64,000 bases of DNA. Source: an uncultured Alphaproteobacteria bacterium. Its GTDB lineage: Bacteria > Pseudomonadota > Alphaproteobacteria > Micropepsales > Micropepsaceae. Shown here piece by piece: positions 52,824-61,046 of the stretch; position 1 is the first letter of the stretch, and every line of letters starts with the position of its first letter. The stretch lies in NCBI GenBank assembly GCA_902826695.1, contig CADEFU010000002.1:480267-544266 (forward strand), written 5' to 3'. Both the position numbers and the translations under genes were made by a program. The notes under the pieces are model-generated. The model did not search any database. It was not told the DNA's origin and was given only the letters and a program-made list of their open reading frames with translations.

Positions 52824-54725
52824 CTATTGCCAGCCGCAGCTTTGGCCTTGGTTCTGTTCCTTGAGGTAGCCCATCAGCGGTTGGAAGTACTCGATCAAGG
52901 CCGAGCCATCCATTTGCTTGCCGCCGGTCAACTTTTCGAGCGTTTCGGGCCACGGCTTTGACGCGCCCGCTTGCAGCATCGCCATGAACTTCGCGCCCGC
53001 TTCCTTGTTGCCGTAGATGTTGCACTCGTGAAGCGGTCCCTTGTGACCCGCCGTTTCGCACAGCGCCTTCTGGAATTGGAACTGCAGAACGAAGGCGAGG
53101 AAGTAGCGCGTGTAGGGCGTGTTGCCGGGAATGTGATACTTGGCGCCAGGATCGAAGTCTTCCTCCGTCCGTGCGACGGGGGCGGAGACACCTTGGTACT
53201 CCTCGCGCAGTTTCCACCAAGCGGCGTTGTAGCCGTCGGGCTTCACGTCGCCCGAGAAGACCTGCCAGCGCCACTGATCGACGAGCTTGCCCCAGGGCAA
53301 GAACACGATCTTATCGAGCGCCCACTTCATCTGCGAGTTGATGACGGCCTTGGGATCCAGCTTTTGCGGCGGGACGAGGCCGATCTTGTTCAAGTGCATG
53401 GGCGTCAACGACAGCGTGATCGTGTCGCCGATCGCTTCGTGGAAGCCGTCGTGAGCGCCGCTTTGGAACATCGGCGGCAGCGGGTTGTACATTAGGTCGT
53501 AGTAGATGTGACCGAGTTCGTGGTGGATCGTCGTCAGCTGGTCTTCCGTCGGAACGATGCACTGTTTGATGCGCACGTCGCCCGCCATGTTCATGTCCCA
53601 GGCGCTGGCATGGCAGACGACGTCGCGGTCGCGCGGGCGTGTCAGCATCGACTTCTGCCAGAACGACTCAGGCAGTTTCGGCATTCCGAGCGAAACGTAA
53701 AAATCCTCGGCGACGCGGGTCATTTTGACCGACATGGCTTTGTCGGCTTTGTATTGCAGTTCCGCAACTTCGATCGGCGTCGATGCCTTCTCGGTTTTGC
53801 GCAGCTCGGCAACCAGCGCCTCGCGCTGCTTCTTCAAGGCCGAGGTCACGTCGAGACTGGCTACGCCCTTGTGCGGTTCGAGCAGCGGGTAAATGTTGCT
53901 CCATTGCTGAGCCCACATGTTTCCGAGCAAGTGCGACGGGATTTTGCCGGTCTTCGGCACAACGGCGTCGCCGTATTTCGCGTTCAACTTGGCGCGAACA
54001 TGGCAGTGCAGTTCGTTGTAGAGCGGTTTGACTTGCCCCCAGAGGCGTTCGACCTCTTCCGCGAATTGAGCGGGCGTCATGTCGTAGCCGCCACGCCAGA
54101 CCTCGCCGGCGTCGGCGAAGCCCATTTCCTTCGCGCCTTGGTTCACGATTTCGACGAAACGCTGATAGTCCTTTCGGATCGGTCTTGCGGTTTCCTGCCA
54201 GCCCTTCCAGGCGGCGGCGCGCGCCTCCGGCGTCTGGTTCGGATCGTCGATGATCTTTTCGATGTCGTCGAGGACGAGACAGTCGTTCTCTGTCCGGCAC
54301 CATTTGCCGGAGCCATAGTTCGCTTCCATCTTCGACAGGAGTTTCGAGAGTTCGCCCTGCAACGCCTTGTCGGAAGGCGCCGGGGCTGCGACGTTTTTCA
54401 GGAGCATGATGCCGCGGGCGGTGTCGGCGCTCATGCCTTCGACGCCGTTGAAGCGTTTCGACGCTTCGACGCTGCGCGACTGCCAGCCGAGATATTCCTC
54501 GTTCGCTTTGGCGGCGATCAATTGCGAGTCGTCGGTGATGTACGTCGATTGCAGCCAATTCGCGGCTGAGATTTCCGGCGTCATCTTGCGGATGTCGTCG
54601 TTCAGTTCTGCGACGAACTTTTCGGCTTCGGCGGCTGTGCCTTTACTCGCCTTTTGGTCGGAGCCGCCGCAGCTTGCGAGTACCATGGCGCAGCCCAGCA
54701 TCAGCGCTGCACGAAACATCTTCAT
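52824..54725 (-). CDS. M2 family dipeptidyl carboxypeptidase (ACE-like) lipoprotein
   Basis: A 633-residue zinc peptidase homologous to angiotensin-converting enzyme. The zinc site HEXXH is in 'TTIHHELGHIYYDLMY' (about residue 400), and the third ligand Glu is in 'GAHDGFHEAIGDTITLS'. The signal sequence ends in a lipobox 'LASC' (Cys19), so it is probably a lipid-anchored periplasmic enzyme that trims C-terminal dipeptides. Length is typical of single-domain bacterial ACE homologues. The ATG at 54725 follows an AGGGG. The downstream beta-propeller gene is co-directional. Confidence 0.94.
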   Translation of the reverse strand: MKMFRAALMLGCAMVLASCGGSDQKASKGTAAEAEKFVAELNDDIRKMTPEISAANWLQSTYITDDSQLIAAKANEEYLGWQSRSVEASKRFNGVEGMSADTARGIMLLKNVAAPAPSDKALQGELSKLLSKMEANYGSGKWCRTENDCLVLDDIEKIIDDPNQTPEARAAAWKGWQETARPIRKDYQRFVEIVNQGAKEMGFADAGEVWRGGYDMTPAQFAEEVERLWGQVKPLYNELHCHVRAKLNAKYGDAVVPKTGKIPSHLLGNMWAQQWSNIYPLLEPHKGVASLDVTSALKKQREALVAELRKTEKASTPIEVAELQYKADKAMSVKMTRVAEDFYVSLGMPKLPESFWQKSMLTRPRDRDVVCHASAWDMNMAGDVRIKQCIVPTEDQLTTIHHELGHIYYDLMYNPLPPMFQSGAHDGFHEAIGDTITLSLTPMHLNKIGLVPPQKLDPKAVINSQMKWALDKIVFLPWGKLVDQWRWQVFSGDVKPDGYNAAWWKLREEYQGVSAPVARTEEDFDPGAKYHIPGNTPYTRYFLAFVLQFQFQKALCETAGHKGPLHECNIYGNKEAGAKFMAMLQAGASKPWPETLEKLTGGKQMDGSALIEYFQPLMGYLKEQNQGQSCGWQ

Positions 54726-54780
54726 AAGAGGAACCCCTGGCTTGTTTTCCTGGCGCCAGGGGATAGCACGGGGGCCCGCG

Positions 54781-55398
54781 TCAGCGCGAGGCCGCGGCCA
54801 TGGGGACAAACCCTTTCGTTGCTGCAACGCGGGATAACCAGGCCGAGACGGCCGGGTATTTCTTCAGGTCGAATCCGCCATCTTCGGCGCAGTGTGTGTA
54901 GGCGTAGAGGGCGATGTCGGCGAGGGAGTAGGCGTTGCCGACGAACCAATCGTGCTTTTTCAGGAGACCTTCCATGACGCTGAGGGCGGCGTTGCCTTTG
55001 GCGTGCCATTCGGGAATGAGGTGTTCCTTCTGGCGCAACTGCTCCTTGGGCGCGAAGACCATCCAGAAGCGAGCGACCGCGATGTAAGGTTCGTGGCTGT
55101 ACTGCTCGAAAAACATCCATTGCAGCATTTGCGCGCGCTGGAACTTGTCGGCGGGTATCAGGGGCGAGCCTTCTGCCAAGTACCAAATGATAGCGTTCGA
55201 TTCGGGGAGGTGGCGGCCGTCCTCGAACGCCAATGTCGGCACGCGGCCATTCGGGTTTTTGGCGAGGAATTCGGGTTTGCGCGTGAGACCCGAGGTGACG
55301 TCGATCTCAACTGTCTTGAGCGGGACGCCGAGATGGGCTGCTGTCAGGACAGCCTTGTAGCAATTGCCTGAGCGAGAATCCTGGTAGAGCGTGAGCAT
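54781..55398 (-). CDS. Glutathione S-transferase family protein
   Basis: A 205-residue GST. The thioredoxin-like N-terminal domain reads 'LTLYQDSRSGNCYKAVLTAAHLGVP' with Ser/Cys at the active-site region. 'NPNGRVPTLAFEDGRHLPESNAIIWYLAEGSPL' contains the cis-Pro and the Glu-Ser glutathione contacts. The helical C-terminal domain has 'LADIALYAYTHCAEDGGF'. It may conjugate or reduce electrophiles; the substrate is unknown. Upstream is the divergent Sel1/hydroxylase gene; downstream, after about 56 bp, is the M2 peptidase. Confidence 0.92.
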   Translation of the reverse strand: MLTLYQDSRSGNCYKAVLTAAHLGVPLKTVEIDVTSGLTRKPEFLAKNPNGRVPTLAFEDGRHLPESNAIIWYLAEGSPLIPADKFQRAQMLQWMFFEQYSHEPYIAVARFWMVFAPKEQLRQKEHLIPEWHAKGNAALSVMEGLLKKHDWFVGNAYSLADIALYAYTHCAEDGGFDLKKYPAVSAWLSRVAATKGFVPMAAASR

Positions 55399-55517
55399 GG
55401 CTTTCCCTCAAGGTTGGAGAGGAACGCGCAGCTTTAAGCAGAAATCGTTGATGGTGGGAAACTTGACCCGGCTCGCCAGGTTCGCAGAATCGGCGGCTTG
55501 CGACGTTGGGTGAGTCG

Positions 55518-56507
55518 ATGGCCGTGGATTATCTTGCCGAGGATACGGTCGAGCGTTTGCGCGAAGACGCGCGGCGCGGATCGCTTGCCGCTGCGCGGGC
55601 GCTTGGGCTTCGGTTGCTTGTCGGGCGCGGTGCGCCGTTCAATCCTCAAGAAGGGCTTTCGTTGCTGACCGCTGCTGCGCAGCAGGGCGAGGGGGGCGCG
55701 CTCGCGCAGATGGCGACGCTGAAAGCCGCGGGAGCTTGGGTCCCGCAAGATTGGAACGAGGCGATGGACTTGTTGGCCGAGGCGGCGGGTCGCGGGTCGA
55801 CTCATGCGCAGGGACAGTTGCGCATTCTGGCGCACGATGCGCGATCGAGCGATTGGCGGGGCTTGCGCGCGCGGGTGAACTTGGAGGCGTGGCGGATGCC
55901 GCCGGAGCGGCGCTCGCTCTGCGAAGCGCCACGTATTCGCGCAGCCGAAGCGTTTGTGCCCGTTGCCGTGTGCGCGTGGCTGTTGGCGCGAGCTGCCGGC
56001 AAGTATCAACGTGCGCTGATGTTCGACGGGCAGAAGGCCAACGCGCTGTCGTCGCGGACGTGTAGCGATTTCAAGTTCGATGTCGTCGAGGCGGATTGCG
56101 TCTTGCAGATCGTGCGCGAACGGATCGCAGCAATCACGACCTTACCCGTCGTCGCATTCGAGCCACCGCAGATTTTTCACTATGCGCTGGGGCAGGAGAT
56201 CAAGGCGCACTACGATGCGCTTCGGTTGGGCGACCAGGGGTATGGACAGGGTGGCGCTTACAAGGGTGATCGGATCGCGACGTTTCTGCTCTATCTGAAC
56301 GACGACTATGACGGCGGCGATCTGGTGTTTCCGAAGGTGGGATTGCGACACCGCGGGAAGGCCGGCGATGGCGTCTATTTTGCCCATATCGATGCGGACG
56401 GCACGCCGGACAGGCTAAGCCTGCACGCTGCGTTGCCGGTGACGCGCAACGAGAAGTTCATTTTGTCACAGTGGATTCACGACCGGCCGTTCGCTGCTAC
56501 TCTTTGA
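55518..56507 (+). CDS. Sel1-repeat protein with C-terminal 2OG-Fe(II) (prolyl-4-hydroxylase-like) domain
   Basis: A 329-residue protein. The first 120 residues contain Sel1-type helical repeats ('AARALGLRLLVGRGAPFNPQEGLSLLTAAAQQG', 'DWNEAMDLLAEAAGRGSTHAQGQLRIL'). The rest is a prolyl-4-hydroxylase alpha-like dioxygenase: iron ligands in 'HYDAL' (H-x-D, about 227-230) and 'SLHAALPV' and the 2-oxoglutarate Arg/Lys region near 'TRNEKFILSQWIHDRP'. It would hydroxylate a protein or free-amino-acid substrate using O2. No signal peptide is seen. The ATG at 55518 is preferred over TTG at 55506. Its 3' end overlaps the convergent DoxX gene by 11 bp. Confidence 0.85.
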   Translation: MAVDYLAEDTVERLREDARRGSLAAARALGLRLLVGRGAPFNPQEGLSLLTAAAQQGEGGALAQMATLKAAGAWVPQDWNEAMDLLAEAAGRGSTHAQGQLRILAHDARSSDWRGLRARVNLEAWRMPPERRSLCEAPRIRAAEAFVPVAVCAWLLARAAGKYQRALMFDGQKANALSSRTCSDFKFDVVEADCVLQIVRERIAAITTLPVVAFEPPQIFHYALGQEIKAHYDALRLGDQGYGQGGAYKGDRIATFLLYLNDDYDGGDLVFPKVGLRHRGKAGDGVYFAHIDADGTPDRLSLHAALPVTRNEKFILSQWIHDRPFAATL

Positions 56508-56913
56508 TGCCATAGAGTCTGTCGATGGCGAGTGGGCCCGAGCCGAATCCAACGAACGCCAAGAGGCCGGCCATTGTCGCCATGTTCTTCATGAACATGA
56601 GCATCTGAACAAGCTTCTCGTGCCCTTCCGGTTCGAGCCAGAATGCGTGCAGCGTGACGGATGCGAGGATGCAAAAGCCCGCGAGCAGGAACGAGACGAG
56701 GCGTACATGCAAGCCAATGATCAAGCAGATTCCCGCGATCGCTTCGCACGCGCCGGCGAGGACGAACATCAGTTCCGGCGAGGGGATCCCGCTGTTCGCC
56801 ATGTGTGCGATTTGGTCGGGGGGTGGGAGGCTTGCGATTTTTCCGGCACCGGCGGCTTGGAAATAAACGCCCAAGGTGATGCGGCCTAGCGTGGCGGCGA
56901 AGTGAATTGGCAT
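56497..56913 (-). CDS. DoxX family membrane protein
   Basis: A 138-residue inner-membrane protein with four hydrophobic helices. Features include 'LGVYFQAAGAGKIASLPPP' at the start, 'PELMFVLAGACEAIAGICLIIGLHVRLVSFLLAGFCI' in the middle, and a His-containing polar segment before the final helix. This is the DoxX/DoxD layout. DoxX-like proteins are often linked to redox or quinone processes but have no general function. The start is ATG at 56913. Confidence 0.82.
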   Translation of the reverse strand: MPIHFAATLGRITLGVYFQAAGAGKIASLPPPDQIAHMANSGIPSPELMFVLAGACEAIAGICLIIGLHVRLVSFLLAGFCILASVTLHAFWLEPEGHEKLVQMLMFMKNMATMAGLLAFVGFGSGPLAIDRLYGIKE

Positions 56914-57077
56914 TGCGTTCCCCGAGACAACGATCTCAACGTGCCATGGTTCGCGACGTGGCGCCAATTTCGTGATGCAGGGGAGCGCTCTGACTTGCGT
57001 TCGCGTGCGAGGCGAGTTCGGGCGACAGGCGATCCGGGCTTCTGTTAAGATGGAGCCTTGGTGAGCGAGGCCTACCC

Positions 57078-57302
57078 ATGTCCGACAGCGCTGTGTTGAA
57101 AGCGGTCAAGAGTGCGATCCACGACTATGCGTCGATGGAGCCGTCAGCGCTCATTGCGAAGCTGCGCAGCCCGGACATGATCAAGCGGATGAAGAAGTTC
57201 GGCGTGAACGACGCTCAAATTCATCGCGTGATTCTGATCTTGCAAGAGCACAAGCCGAGCTCGAAAGAGTTTTCAGCCTATCTCAACTCGAAGCTGGTTT
57301 AA
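57078..57302 (+). CDS. Small protein of unknown function (74 residues)
   Basis: A 74-residue, mostly helical, basic protein ('VLKAVKSAIHDYASMEPSALIAKL', 'DMIKRMKKFGVNDAQIHRVILILQEHK') with no signal peptide or membrane segment. I recognise no family. A GAGG lies about eight bases before the ATG, and codon use matches the neighbours, so it looks real. It converges with the next gene with a 4-bp overlap of their ends. Possible roles (small regulator, RNA-binding protein) are guesses. Confidence 0.7.
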   Translation: MSDSAVLKAVKSAIHDYASMEPSALIAKLRSPDMIKRMKKFGVNDAQIHRVILILQEHKPSSKEFSAYLNSKLV

Positions 57303-57913
57303 GCCGCGCGGGGCTTACGCTCGATCGCCGCGCAGGCATCGCCCGCTCGTTCGCGTAGATCTTGGATCAATGCCGAGCCGCTGAGCAGCGCTAGCACCGA
57401 GTCGCAGGTGATCAGGAAGTGGCGTGCGTTCTCGATCGCTTCGTTCGCCGCTTTTGAGACGTCGGGGTAGCGTTCCAGTGCGCGCTTGATGAGGTCCGAC
57501 GTAGCGCGGAAGTCGTCTTCGTTGATGCTGGGCTTCGTGATTGCATGACAGCATTCCCGCAGGAGTTCTTGCGTGACGCGCAGCGCTTCCGGCCATTGGC
57601 TTCCTTTGAGCCACGCGTTTGCCGCTTCGTCCAACATGTGCAGGTGAGTCATTGCGCTTGAGCGGGCGACGACTCCGGGGTCGCGTGCTTTGCGCTCAAG
57701 ATTCAGCGCCGTGTTCGTCCAGTTCGTGCTCTCTTTGCCGACGGTCGTCTCGAAAAGTTCTGTCTCGATCTTTGCGTGACGGCGGCGCAGGCGCGCATGA
57801 TCGATGCCGAGGCTGATCAGGGTAGCCAGCAGCGCGCAGATCACAGCGATCGCCCATGTTTCGAGCGACGGCTGTGCGGCCAGTTCTTGGAGCTTGGCGA
57901 TGACGCCGCCCAC
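57299..57913 (-). CDS. Single-pass membrane protein of unknown function
   Basis: A 204-residue protein. One transmembrane helix ('WAIAVICALLATLISLGI', about residues 20-37) is followed by a basic stop-transfer segment ('RLRRRHAK') and a long helical cytoplasmic domain with Cys-rich patches ('LLRECCHAITKPSINEDDFRATSDLIKRALERYP', 'CDSVLALLSG'). No family is recognised. The GTG at 57913 has GAGAGG just upstream; further in-frame codons up to 57964 are Arg-rich and unlikely. The lack of enzyme motifs suggests a scaffold or sensor. Confidence 0.65.
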   Translation of the reverse strand: MGGVIAKLQELAAQPSLETWAIAVICALLATLISLGIDHARLRRRHAKIETELFETTVGKESTNWTNTALNLERKARDPGVVARSSAMTHLHMLDEAANAWLKGSQWPEALRVTQELLRECCHAITKPSINEDDFRATSDLIKRALERYPDVSKAANEAIENARHFLITCDSVLALLSGSALIQDLRERAGDACAAIERKPRAA

Positions 57914-58263
57914 GGCACCTCTCTCAGTGTGTGAGCGGCGATAGTAAATTCGCTGGCGCCTCAACGCTAGCGTGTGAACCCGTGTAAATGCTCGCGAAAA
58001 TACAACCGCGGCGATAGCTGAAGTTTCGAAGCGTCATCTCCAAAAGTGGTACCACTAACGTGGCTTATTAACCATAGTAATCACGGTTCTTCTAACAGTA
58101 TTTGAGCATGTTCTATCCGCGACGACTCGACGCTGATTCGCTCTTTACTTTGCTTTGACTCACATGAGATTGTCCGCCGCCTTTCTTACCCGTGAAATCG
58201 TTATGAGATCAGCGGGTTGGCTCCCTCCTTTTGATTTTCATCCCTGGGTAAATGGAGAATTCA
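57914..58263. other. AT-rich upstream region of the outer-membrane protein gene
   Basis: A 350-bp region clearly richer in A+T than its surroundings, between a divergent membrane-protein gene and the beta-barrel gene. It contains a 12-bp palindrome AGTGGTACCACT (58045-58056), a TTAACCAT element (58068-58075) and long runs without likely codons. It probably holds the promoter and operators for the barrel gene. No RNA gene or convincing ORF was found; a short ORF near 58155 has no support. Confidence 0.5.
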
Positions 58264-59148
58264 ATGAACTGGAAAATGGCTGGTATGGCCGGGACGGCGC
58301 TTGCCGTTGTGATGCTCACGGGCGTGAGCGCGAACGCTGGCGCGAACAAGTTTACGGGCAATGTCAGCCTGGCTGTTGGTCAGACGTTTCAGGATGACTT
58401 CGGCGGCGTGTTCGACGACTCGTACTCGAGCCTCTCTGGCGATGCGAAGCTGAACGTCGCGTTCTCGAACAACATCAACCTGCAGCTTGATTTTGCGGGC
58501 GTTGGTGCTTTCGCGGACGACGACTTCGGCTTTTCGCTCGATCGTGACGCAAGCTTCCAGGGTGCAGCCCACGTTTACTACCGCAACGACCGTTACTCGG
58601 TCGGCGTGTTCGGCGGCGCAGGCGTGTCGTCGGGTCCGTCTTTCTTCGGTCCGGGAACGGATGCCGAGTACTACTTCGCCGGCGTGCAGGGCCAGTACTA
58701 CTGGAACAACTTCACGTTCGGTGTGGACGTCGGGTATCTCGACTCGAGCGCCGACGTGTTCGGCGGTCCGGATGACCTTTACTACAGCGACGCTTGGTTC
58801 ACGAACGCCGAAGTGCGTTGGTACGCGACGGAGAAGGTCACGGTCACGGCCGGCCTCGGCTACATGTCGGGCGAAGCCTTCGCGGGCGGCGCGGATCTCG
58901 ATACGTGGCGCTGGGGCGCCAAGGTCGCCTACCGTCCTGAAGAGAAAGAGCCGCTGAGCTTGTGGGTTGCCTATGAAGGCCGCAACACGGAAGCGGACTT
59001 CGGCGGCGGTTCGGTCGACAAGGACACGCACACGGTCAAGATCGGCGTGACGTTCCACTTCGGCGTCGATGGCTCCACGCAAGACAACGACCGTCATGGT
59101 CCGGCGTTCAACACGCTTGACTACGGTGACGTCGTGGTCGGCGGCTAA
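58264..59148 (+). CDS. Outer-membrane beta-barrel protein
   Basis: A 294-residue exported protein. A signal peptide (about residues 1-24, 'GTALAVVMLTGVSANAG') is followed by repeated amphipathic strands rich in Gly, Tyr, Asp and Phe ('FAGVQGQYYWNNFTFGVDVGYLD', 'WGAKVAYRPEEKEPLSLWVAYEG', 'THTVKIGVTFHFG'), the pattern of a porin-like barrel. The C-terminus lacks a canonical terminal Phe and ends in a Gly-rich tail, so it may be a specialised barrel. The ATG at 58264 has GGAG about six bases upstream. A strong terminator follows. Confidence 0.85.
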   Translation: MNWKMAGMAGTALAVVMLTGVSANAGANKFTGNVSLAVGQTFQDDFGGVFDDSYSSLSGDAKLNVAFSNNINLQLDFAGVGAFADDDFGFSLDRDASFQGAAHVYYRNDRYSVGVFGGAGVSSGPSFFGPGTDAEYYFAGVQGQYYWNNFTFGVDVGYLDSSADVFGGPDDLYYSDAWFTNAEVRWYATEKVTVTAGLGYMSGEAFAGGADLDTWRWGAKVAYRPEEKEPLSLWVAYEGRNTEADFGGGSVDKDTHTVKIGVTFHFGVDGSTQDNDRHGPAFNTLDYGDVVVGG

Positions 59149-59175
59149 GCCAGTCACGTTGCGAATATTTCACGA

Positions 59176-59206
59176 CGGGCGCCGGCAACGGCGCCCGTTT
59201 TTCTTT
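59176..59206 (+). terminator. Rho-independent terminator of the barrel gene
   Basis: CGGGCGCCG (59176-59184) and CGGCGCCCG (59189-59197) form a perfect 9-bp stem closed by the GNRA tetraloop GCAA, then TTTTTCTTT. This is a textbook terminator, consistent with high expression of an outer-membrane protein. Confidence 0.93.
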
Positions 59207-59295
59207 GAGCGATGCGGTGCACCATCACGGGCTCGTGACGTGCGGGCGGCGGCGACGCGACTACGATCGCCGGTGGCTTGACGTGGAGGATGGAC

Positions 59296-59973
59296 GTGAA
59301 ACCGATCGCTGCGCTGTTCGTTTGGTTCTTGCTTGCGGCTTCGGCGGTCGCGGCGCCTGGCGATGAAGCCGTCGAGAAGATGCTGGCGGCGCTTGGCGGG
59401 CGAGAGATTTGGGCGTCAACGAAGGCGACGCTGAACGACTCGCAGCAGAACCGCGTGTCGGATCCGGCGGTGGTAAGGGCGCTGATATGGCTCGACTTCA
59501 CAGCGCTGCGGTTTCGCATCGAAACCCGTGCGCCGGACTTCACGGTGGTGCGCGTGATCGACGGCGACCGGCATTGGCGGCGCCTGCGCGACGGTAAGAT
59601 CGAGGCGATCCCGCCGGAGCTTCTGGCGGAGGACATGGCGTGGTACGGCGCGCACGTTTATCGCTCTATCCATCGGTTGGCGTCGCGCGATTCAAAATTG
59701 ACGACGGGCATCGGCAAGGACGGCCGGCTCGAAGTATTTGAAGAGGGCAAACGCTTGATTTGGTTCAAACTCGATCCGCGTGGCGAGCCGTATGCGTTTG
59801 GTGCACGGGACGACGATGCCGGCACCGTATGTGGACCGTGGGAGGTCGACAAAGGGGGGCTGAAGCATCCTCTTTGGGTGTCGCGGCCAGACGGTACGTG
59901 GCGCGCAAACCTCAAGGTTTTGGAACTCAATCCCGCGATCGGGCCGGATTTGCTGGCGCGGCCCGCGTCTTAA
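59296..59973 (+). CDS. Exported protein of unknown function
   Basis: A 225-residue protein with a signal peptide ('PIAALFVWFLLAASAVAAPG'). The mature region has 'EAVEKMLAALGGREIWASTKAT' and then repeated strands ('LRFRIETRAPDFTVVRVIDGDRHWRRLRDG', 'FGARDDDAGTVCGPW', 'WVSRPDGTWRANLKVLELNP'). The opening resembles LolA/LppX-like lipoprotein-sorting folds, but I cannot confirm this. GTG at 59296 has GGAGG six bases upstream; TTG at 59278 and ATG at 59290 are less well placed. No partner is evident. Confidence 0.65.
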   Translation: MKPIAALFVWFLLAASAVAAPGDEAVEKMLAALGGREIWASTKATLNDSQQNRVSDPAVVRALIWLDFTALRFRIETRAPDFTVVRVIDGDRHWRRLRDGKIEAIPPELLAEDMAWYGAHVYRSIHRLASRDSKLTTGIGKDGRLEVFEEGKRLIWFKLDPRGEPYAFGARDDDAGTVCGPWEVDKGGLKHPLWVSRPDGTWRANLKVLELNPAIGPDLLARPAS

Positions 59974-60071
59974 CGAACCATCGTGTGGTCGAAATCGGCA
60001 TTCGTGATTCGTCTTCATAGAGGCGCTGCGTCACAATTCCTTGTGGGGGCGCGTAACGATGGAGAAGCTGA

Positions 60072-60428
60072 ATGGATACGAAAGCTGTCGCGAAGGCCTT
60101 CACCGACCTTTGCAAGAAGGGCGAGCTTGCCCAAGCCGGCGACAAGTTCTGGGCCGACGACGTCATCAGCCGTGAGGCGATGCCGGGCGACATGGCGAAA
60201 CTCCAAGGCCGCAAGGCGGTCGAGGCCAAGGGTCAGTGGTGGTACGCGAACAATACCGTGCACGACGTAACGGTCGAAGGGCCTTATGTCAGCGGCGACC
60301 AGTTCGTCGTTCGCTTCAAGATGGACGTCACGCCCAAGGGCCAAGCGCGCCAGAGCATGGACGAGGTCGGCGTCTATACGGTGAAAAACGGCAAGATCGT
60401 GGAAGAGAGCTTCTTCTACGGCGAGTGA
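60072..60428 (+). CDS. SnoaL-like (NTF2-fold) protein
   Basis: A 118-residue small protein with the SnoaL/NTF2 pattern: an N-terminal helix pair ('AVAKAFTDLCKKGELAQAGDKFWADDVISRE'), a central 'GRKAVEAKGQWWYANNTVHDVTVEGPYV', then antiparallel strands ending 'KIVEESFFYGE'. Such folds serve as isomerases, hydrolases or small-molecule-binding proteins; which applies is not clear. A GGAG lies seven bases before the ATG. A bidirectional-looking terminator follows, facing the next convergent gene. Confidence 0.85.
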   Translation: MDTKAVAKAFTDLCKKGELAQAGDKFWADDVISREAMPGDMAKLQGRKAVEAKGQWWYANNTVHDVTVEGPYVSGDQFVVRFKMDVTPKGQARQSMDEVGVYTVKNGKIVEESFFYGE

Positions 60429-60441
60429 TGCCAGAGAGTCA

Positions 60442-60473
60442 GTGGGAGCCTTGGTTAGGGCTCCCACTCTCTT
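60442..60473. terminator. Hairpin between convergent genes
   Basis: GTGGGAGCC (60442-60450) pairs perfectly with GGCTCCCAC (60459-60467), with flanking AGAG/CTCT that can extend the stem past a bulge. A short pyrimidine stretch CTCTCTT follows on the plus strand. It may stop transcription from both sides, although neither T-run is strong. Confidence 0.6.
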
Positions 60474-60477
60474 GAGC

Positions 60478-60852
60478 CTAAGCGCGGAGGCGGGTTTCGG
60501 CGTCGGGCCGCGCGACGACTTGGGTTTCGTCGTCATAGATGATTCGGCCAACGCGACGCGTTTTGATCATCGCCGTCGGGTGACCTGCTTCGGCGAGCAG
60601 CCAGGCTAGATCTCGAGCGCGCGCGATGTGCAGGTGGGCCTCCGGCCGGAACCAGCACAACGCGCAAGCATCGATGCGCCCGCCTTTGCCGTTACGCGGG
60701 AAGCGCAGGTTCTTGTTGAACCACTTGTAGTGTTCGTCGATCGGGTCGCGGACCCAGTGCGGTAGTTCCGCATCGTCCAAGTATCGGTCACTTCGGAATA
60801 TCCCGAACGGCCGGCGCCGCCGCGGCGCCAGCAAAATGAATCGGATGTACAT
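60478..60852 (-). CDS. Conserved-looking protein of unknown function
   Basis: A 124-residue protein that begins 'MYIRFILLAPRRRRPFGIF' and contains 'HWVRDPIDEHYKWFNKNLRFPRNG', 'CALCWFRPEAHLHIARARDLAWLLAEAG' and a C-terminal strand ending 'IIYDDETQVVARP'. The W/H-rich motif spacing and lack of low-complexity sequence suggest a real folded protein, but I do not recognise a family. The start at 60852 removes a few extra residues that would extend to 60873. It is alone on its strand here. Confidence 0.65.
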   Translation of the reverse strand: MYIRFILLAPRRRRPFGIFRSDRYLDDAELPHWVRDPIDEHYKWFNKNLRFPRNGKGGRIDACALCWFRPEAHLHIARARDLAWLLAEAGHPTAMIKTRRVGRIIYDDETQVVARPDAETRLRA

Positions 60853-61046
60853 TGCGCAGTCTTTCGCTCGCACGCGGACTCGCGCGTGCGTTCGATCGTG
60901 AGATTTGGATGAAGCCGCGATGACGCGGCGGGACGGCGTTAGGCCGTCAGCGCCGGGGGAGGGGCGAAATACATGCGCATGGCACCGGTATCCGAAAAGT
61001 CGTTCTTAGTTTCAGGGCGGCGTATAGCCCGCCCAATGAAGGCGCG

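Noticed and set aside
58068..58075. TTAACCAT as a CtrA half-site before the beta-barrel gene
   Set aside because: Only a half motif; the second TTAA at the right spacing is missing and the region is AT-rich, so chance is likely.
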